Shown here: one piece after another, positions 5,564-7,168 of the stretch
Layout of the letters: the number at the start of each line of letters is the position of its first letter
Numbering within the stretch: position 1 is the stretch's first letter
NCBI GenBank assembly: GCA_045121095.1
Contig: JBGVFN010000017.1
Span: forward strand, 1-7,168
DNA: 7,168 nucleotides
Source of the DNA: TWA4 sp045121095
Lineage (GTDB): Bacteria > Bacillota > Clostridia > Lachnospirales > Lachnospiraceae
Direction of reading: 5' to 3'
Notes under the pieces: model-generated
What the model saw: the letters and a program-made list of their open reading frames with translations, nothing else
The model's database searches: none
Told to the model about the DNA's origin: nothing
Translations under genes and position numbers: made by a program

Positions 5564-5633
5564 CGAATGATGATGAAAACTATAAAACAACATTTAAACT
5601 ATATTATGAAATCTGTGCAGAAAGGATTCTATT

Positions 5634-6485
5634 ATGAACCATATTATTTTAGTTGCAGAGACTGGCTCCGACGTTAATCCGGAGCTGGCAGCGCAGTACA
5701 ATATTCAGATTGTTCCCATGCATGTAGCGTTTGATGGAGAAACTCTTGATGATGGAACATTTCCCGTAGAAAAAATTTGTGATTATTATCGAAATACCGG
5801 AAAACTGCCGAAAACCAGTGGCAGCACACCGGATGATTTTTCTAAGATGTTTGATGCCATCCATACCCAATGGCCCGATGCGCAGATTTTGTATCTGGCT
5901 TATTCAGCGGTTACGACCTGTTCTTATCAGAGTGCTGTAATTGCAGCAGAGGACCGGGATTATGTGACTGCTATTGATACAAAACAGGTTTCAGTTGGTC
6001 AGGCAGCGGTTGTAACAGCAGTGGCGCAGGCTTTGCAGTCTGATCCGGAGATGTCTCTTGCACAGGCTGTTCAGACAGCAGAGCAGTTCATTGAAAAAGC
6101 AAAGATGTGTTTCCTGCCGGATAATCTGGAATTTCTCCGTGCTGGCGGCCGCGTAAGCAATGTGGCTTTTCTGGGCAGCCGTATTTTAAACCTGCATCCC
6201 TGTATTGAGATTCTGGATGGTAAACTGGTAGCAACCAAAAAATATCGTGGAAAGATGGTAAAGGTAGCAGCGAAACTGATTGAAGACTATTCTGAAAAAT
6301 ATAATTTAAAACGGGATTGTCTGTGGCTGGTATACACAACCGGTTTGGCAGACGAAGTCCGCCGGAGTGCAGAAGAAGCAGCAGAGAAATGTGGTTTTTC
6401 ACAGGTTCGCTGGATCAAAGCAGGCGGTGTGATCACCACACATGGCGGACCGGCAGCATTTGGTCTGGCAGGCTTTTCACTGTAA
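5634..6485 (+). CDS. DegV family protein (fatty-acid-binding)
   Basis: The 283-residue protein matches DegV proteins over its whole length. The N-terminal strand and loop read ILVAETGSDVNPELAAQY, a variant of the usual 'TDS..DL'; then PMHVAFDGETLDDGTF (28-43), the ligand-binding KTSGSTPDDF (60-69), LAYSAVTTCSYQSA (88-101), DNLEFLRAGGRVSNV (about 163-177) with LGSRILNLHPCIEI, and HGGPAAFGLAGF near the C-terminus (from 270). Family members bind a long-chain fatty acid between two domains. In Firmicutes the relatives FakB present it to the kinase FakA for phosphorylation, but many DegV paralogues have no known partner and no fakA is seen here. It is cytoplasmic. The start is supported by AAAGGA (5621-5626), 7 bases before the ATG. 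The divergent DUF1836 gene may regulate it. Confidence 0.9.
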   Translation: MNHIILVAETGSDVNPELAAQYNIQIVPMHVAFDGETLDDGTFPVEKICDYYRNTGKLPKTSGSTPDDFSKMFDAIHTQWPDAQILYLAYSAVTTCSYQSAVIAAEDRDYVTAIDTKQVSVGQAAVVTAVAQALQSDPEMSLAQAVQTAEQFIEKAKMCFLPDNLEFLRAGGRVSNVAFLGSRILNLHPCIEILDGKLVATKKYRGKMVKVAAKLIEDYSEKYNLKRDCLWLVYTTGLADEVRRSAEEAAEKCGFSQVRWIKAGGVITTHGGPAAFGLAGFSL

Positions 6486-6493
6486 TATTGAAA

Positions 6494-6556
6494 AACTGTC
6501 TTGAATAAATTCAGCAAACATTCATAATTTCATTCAGAAATTATTCATTTGCAACT
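6494..6556. repeat. Diverged partial copy (B) of the palindromic intergenic element
   Basis: Bases from 6494 share AACTGTCTTGAATAAA and then TCA.CAA.CATTCATAATTT with copy A (which begins at 1335), in the same orientation. The internal hairpin is kept in a changed form: ATAATTTC (6524-6531) pairs with GAAATTAT (6537-6544), and GCAAA (6514-6518) with TTTGC (6548-6552). The left outer arm is missing and the right arm is degenerate. It lies 8 bases after the degV stop codon and has no U-tract, so it is not an obvious terminator. Confidence 0.6.
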
Positions 6557-6593
6557 TGTTTCATACACGAATGTGGATTTTAAACGGAAACTG

Positions 6594-6602
6594 TGATATA
6601 GT
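6594..6602 (+). promoter_or_regulatory. Extended -10 promoter of the small membrane protein gene
   Basis: TGATATAGT fits the TGN-TATAAT extended -10 form. The hexamer 17 bases upstream (TGGATT, 6574-6579) is a poor -35, as is common for extended -10 promoters. The start codon follows after about 24 bases. Confidence 0.45.
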
Positions 6603-6625
6603 TTAATAATAAAGAGGTGTTTACC

Positions 6626-7078
6626 GTGCGAATAAAATCCCGAAATTTTGTATGTTATAGTTTTATTCTTTTTTTGATCATTTCAGGAATCGGTTTCTCT
6701 GTTATGAAAACGGATTCCTTATCGAAAGATATCCGGAAAAATGCATCCAATCTGCATTTTTTCGGATTTTTATGCGTATCTGCAGATGATATCAGCCCAT
6801 ATACTCAATTACATATTCGTTTTTTTAATGGAAAATGGTCTCCTCATGATTTTTGTACAACAGAAATGTTGGGCATCCAGGATTCTTTTCGTATGGCAAA
6901 ATCCATGGAGTATTCTGACTCTACAGCAGAAACTCCAGGGTTTCATTTTTTGTGTGAAGAAAGCAGATATGGTCTTTTCTGGCGTATTTATGAAAGAATG
7001 GGGGAGGCAGCTTTTCCAGGATTTTACAGGAGCGCAGTATTACTAAAATATATACAAAACCAGGATGGTAAGAAATAG
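6626..7078 (+). CDS. Small membrane-anchored protein of unknown function
   Basis: I do not recognise this protein. The start is placed at the GTG at 6626 because GAGGTG (6614-6619) lies 6 bases upstream; the GTG at 6617 is part of that ribosome binding site. The product has 150 residues. After a basic start (VRIKSRN) comes one hydrophobic stretch, about residues 8-26 (FVCYSFILFLIISGIGFSV), which fits a signal anchor without a clear cleavage site. The rest, about 120 residues, would then be outside the cell. It is rich in aromatic residues, histidine and cysteine (FFGFLCVSADDISPY, RFFNGKWSPHDFCTTEM, FHFLCEESRYGLFWRIYERM) and ends in a basic tail. The codon pattern looks genuine for this frame. 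It stands alone downstream of degV, with its own promoter. Confidence 0.55.
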   Translation: MRIKSRNFVCYSFILFLIISGIGFSVMKTDSLSKDIRKNASNLHFFGFLCVSADDISPYTQLHIRFFNGKWSPHDFCTTEMLGIQDSFRMAKSMEYSDSTAETPGFHFLCEESRYGLFWRIYERMGEAAFPGFYRSAVLLKYIQNQDGKK

Positions 7079-7152
7079 CGGTCATTTTCTGAAAGATGAT
7101 TAAGGGAAAGCAATTTGAAATGTATAAAAAATAAAGTAAGAGTAAAAAAGAA

Positions 7153-7159
7153 AGGGAAG
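7153..7159 (+). promoter_or_regulatory. Possible ribosome binding site for a gene beyond the window
   Basis: The purine-rich GGGAAG stretch close to the window edge, in an A-rich spacer without a gene, could serve a start codon just outside. No start codon is visible, so this is only suggestive. Confidence 0.25.
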
Positions 7160-7168
7160 TAACTATAC

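Noticed and set aside
6741..7046. Alternative plus-strand frame inside the small membrane protein gene
   Set aside because: It has no ribosome binding site and its product has an unlikely composition; the frame starting at 6626 has GAGGTG at proper spacing and a credible membrane segment.

Overview
The window looks like chromosomal DNA of a low-GC Gram-positive anaerobe, most likely a Clostridia member near Lachnospiraceae. This rests on the AT-rich composition, strong GGAGG-type ribosome binding sites, TTGACA/TATAAT-like promoters and the gene content (AAA_28-CYTH fusion, LURP-one-related protein, DUF4275, CofE-like ligase, DUF1836, DegV). The taxon is inferred from remembered family distribution, not from a search. 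No rRNA, tRNA, transposase, phage gene or CRISPR array is visible.

Layout from left to right. Bases 1-597 hold the 3' part of a CYTH-domain protein whose frame is open to the window edge, probably the end of a larger ATPase-CYTH fusion. A LURP-one-related (YxjI-like) gene lies on the minus strand at 720-1214 with its own promoter. Bases 1215-1565 have no gene but hold a palindromic element with two mutually exclusive foldings and a second inverted repeat. Next come a DUF4275 gene whose C-terminus is broken by a frameshift and a nonsense codon (1566-2036, remnant to 2146), an unrecognised conserved-looking gene (about 2094-2522) and an alpha/beta hydrolase (2538-3293), probably co-transcribed. 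A headless coding remnant (3290-3439) follows.

A CofE-like (F420-0:glutamate ligase family) gene at 3541-4734 has its own good promoter and ends at a bidirectional terminator shared with a convergent DUF1836 regulator gene (4841-5401, minus). That regulator and the degV-family gene (5634-6485, plus) diverge from back-to-back promoters whose -35 boxes are 15 bp apart, so the DUF1836 protein may control degV, itself, or both. A diverged copy of the palindromic element lies just after degV (about 6494-6556), followed by a small membrane-anchored protein of unknown function (6626-7078). The window ends with a possible ribosome binding site for a gene beyond the edge.

I see no coherent new multi-gene system. 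The points worth a second look are the structured repeat pair, the decayed DUF4275/unknown-gene junction with two overlapping reading frames, the CofE homologue in a host type not known to make F420, and the tight DUF1836/degV divergent control region.
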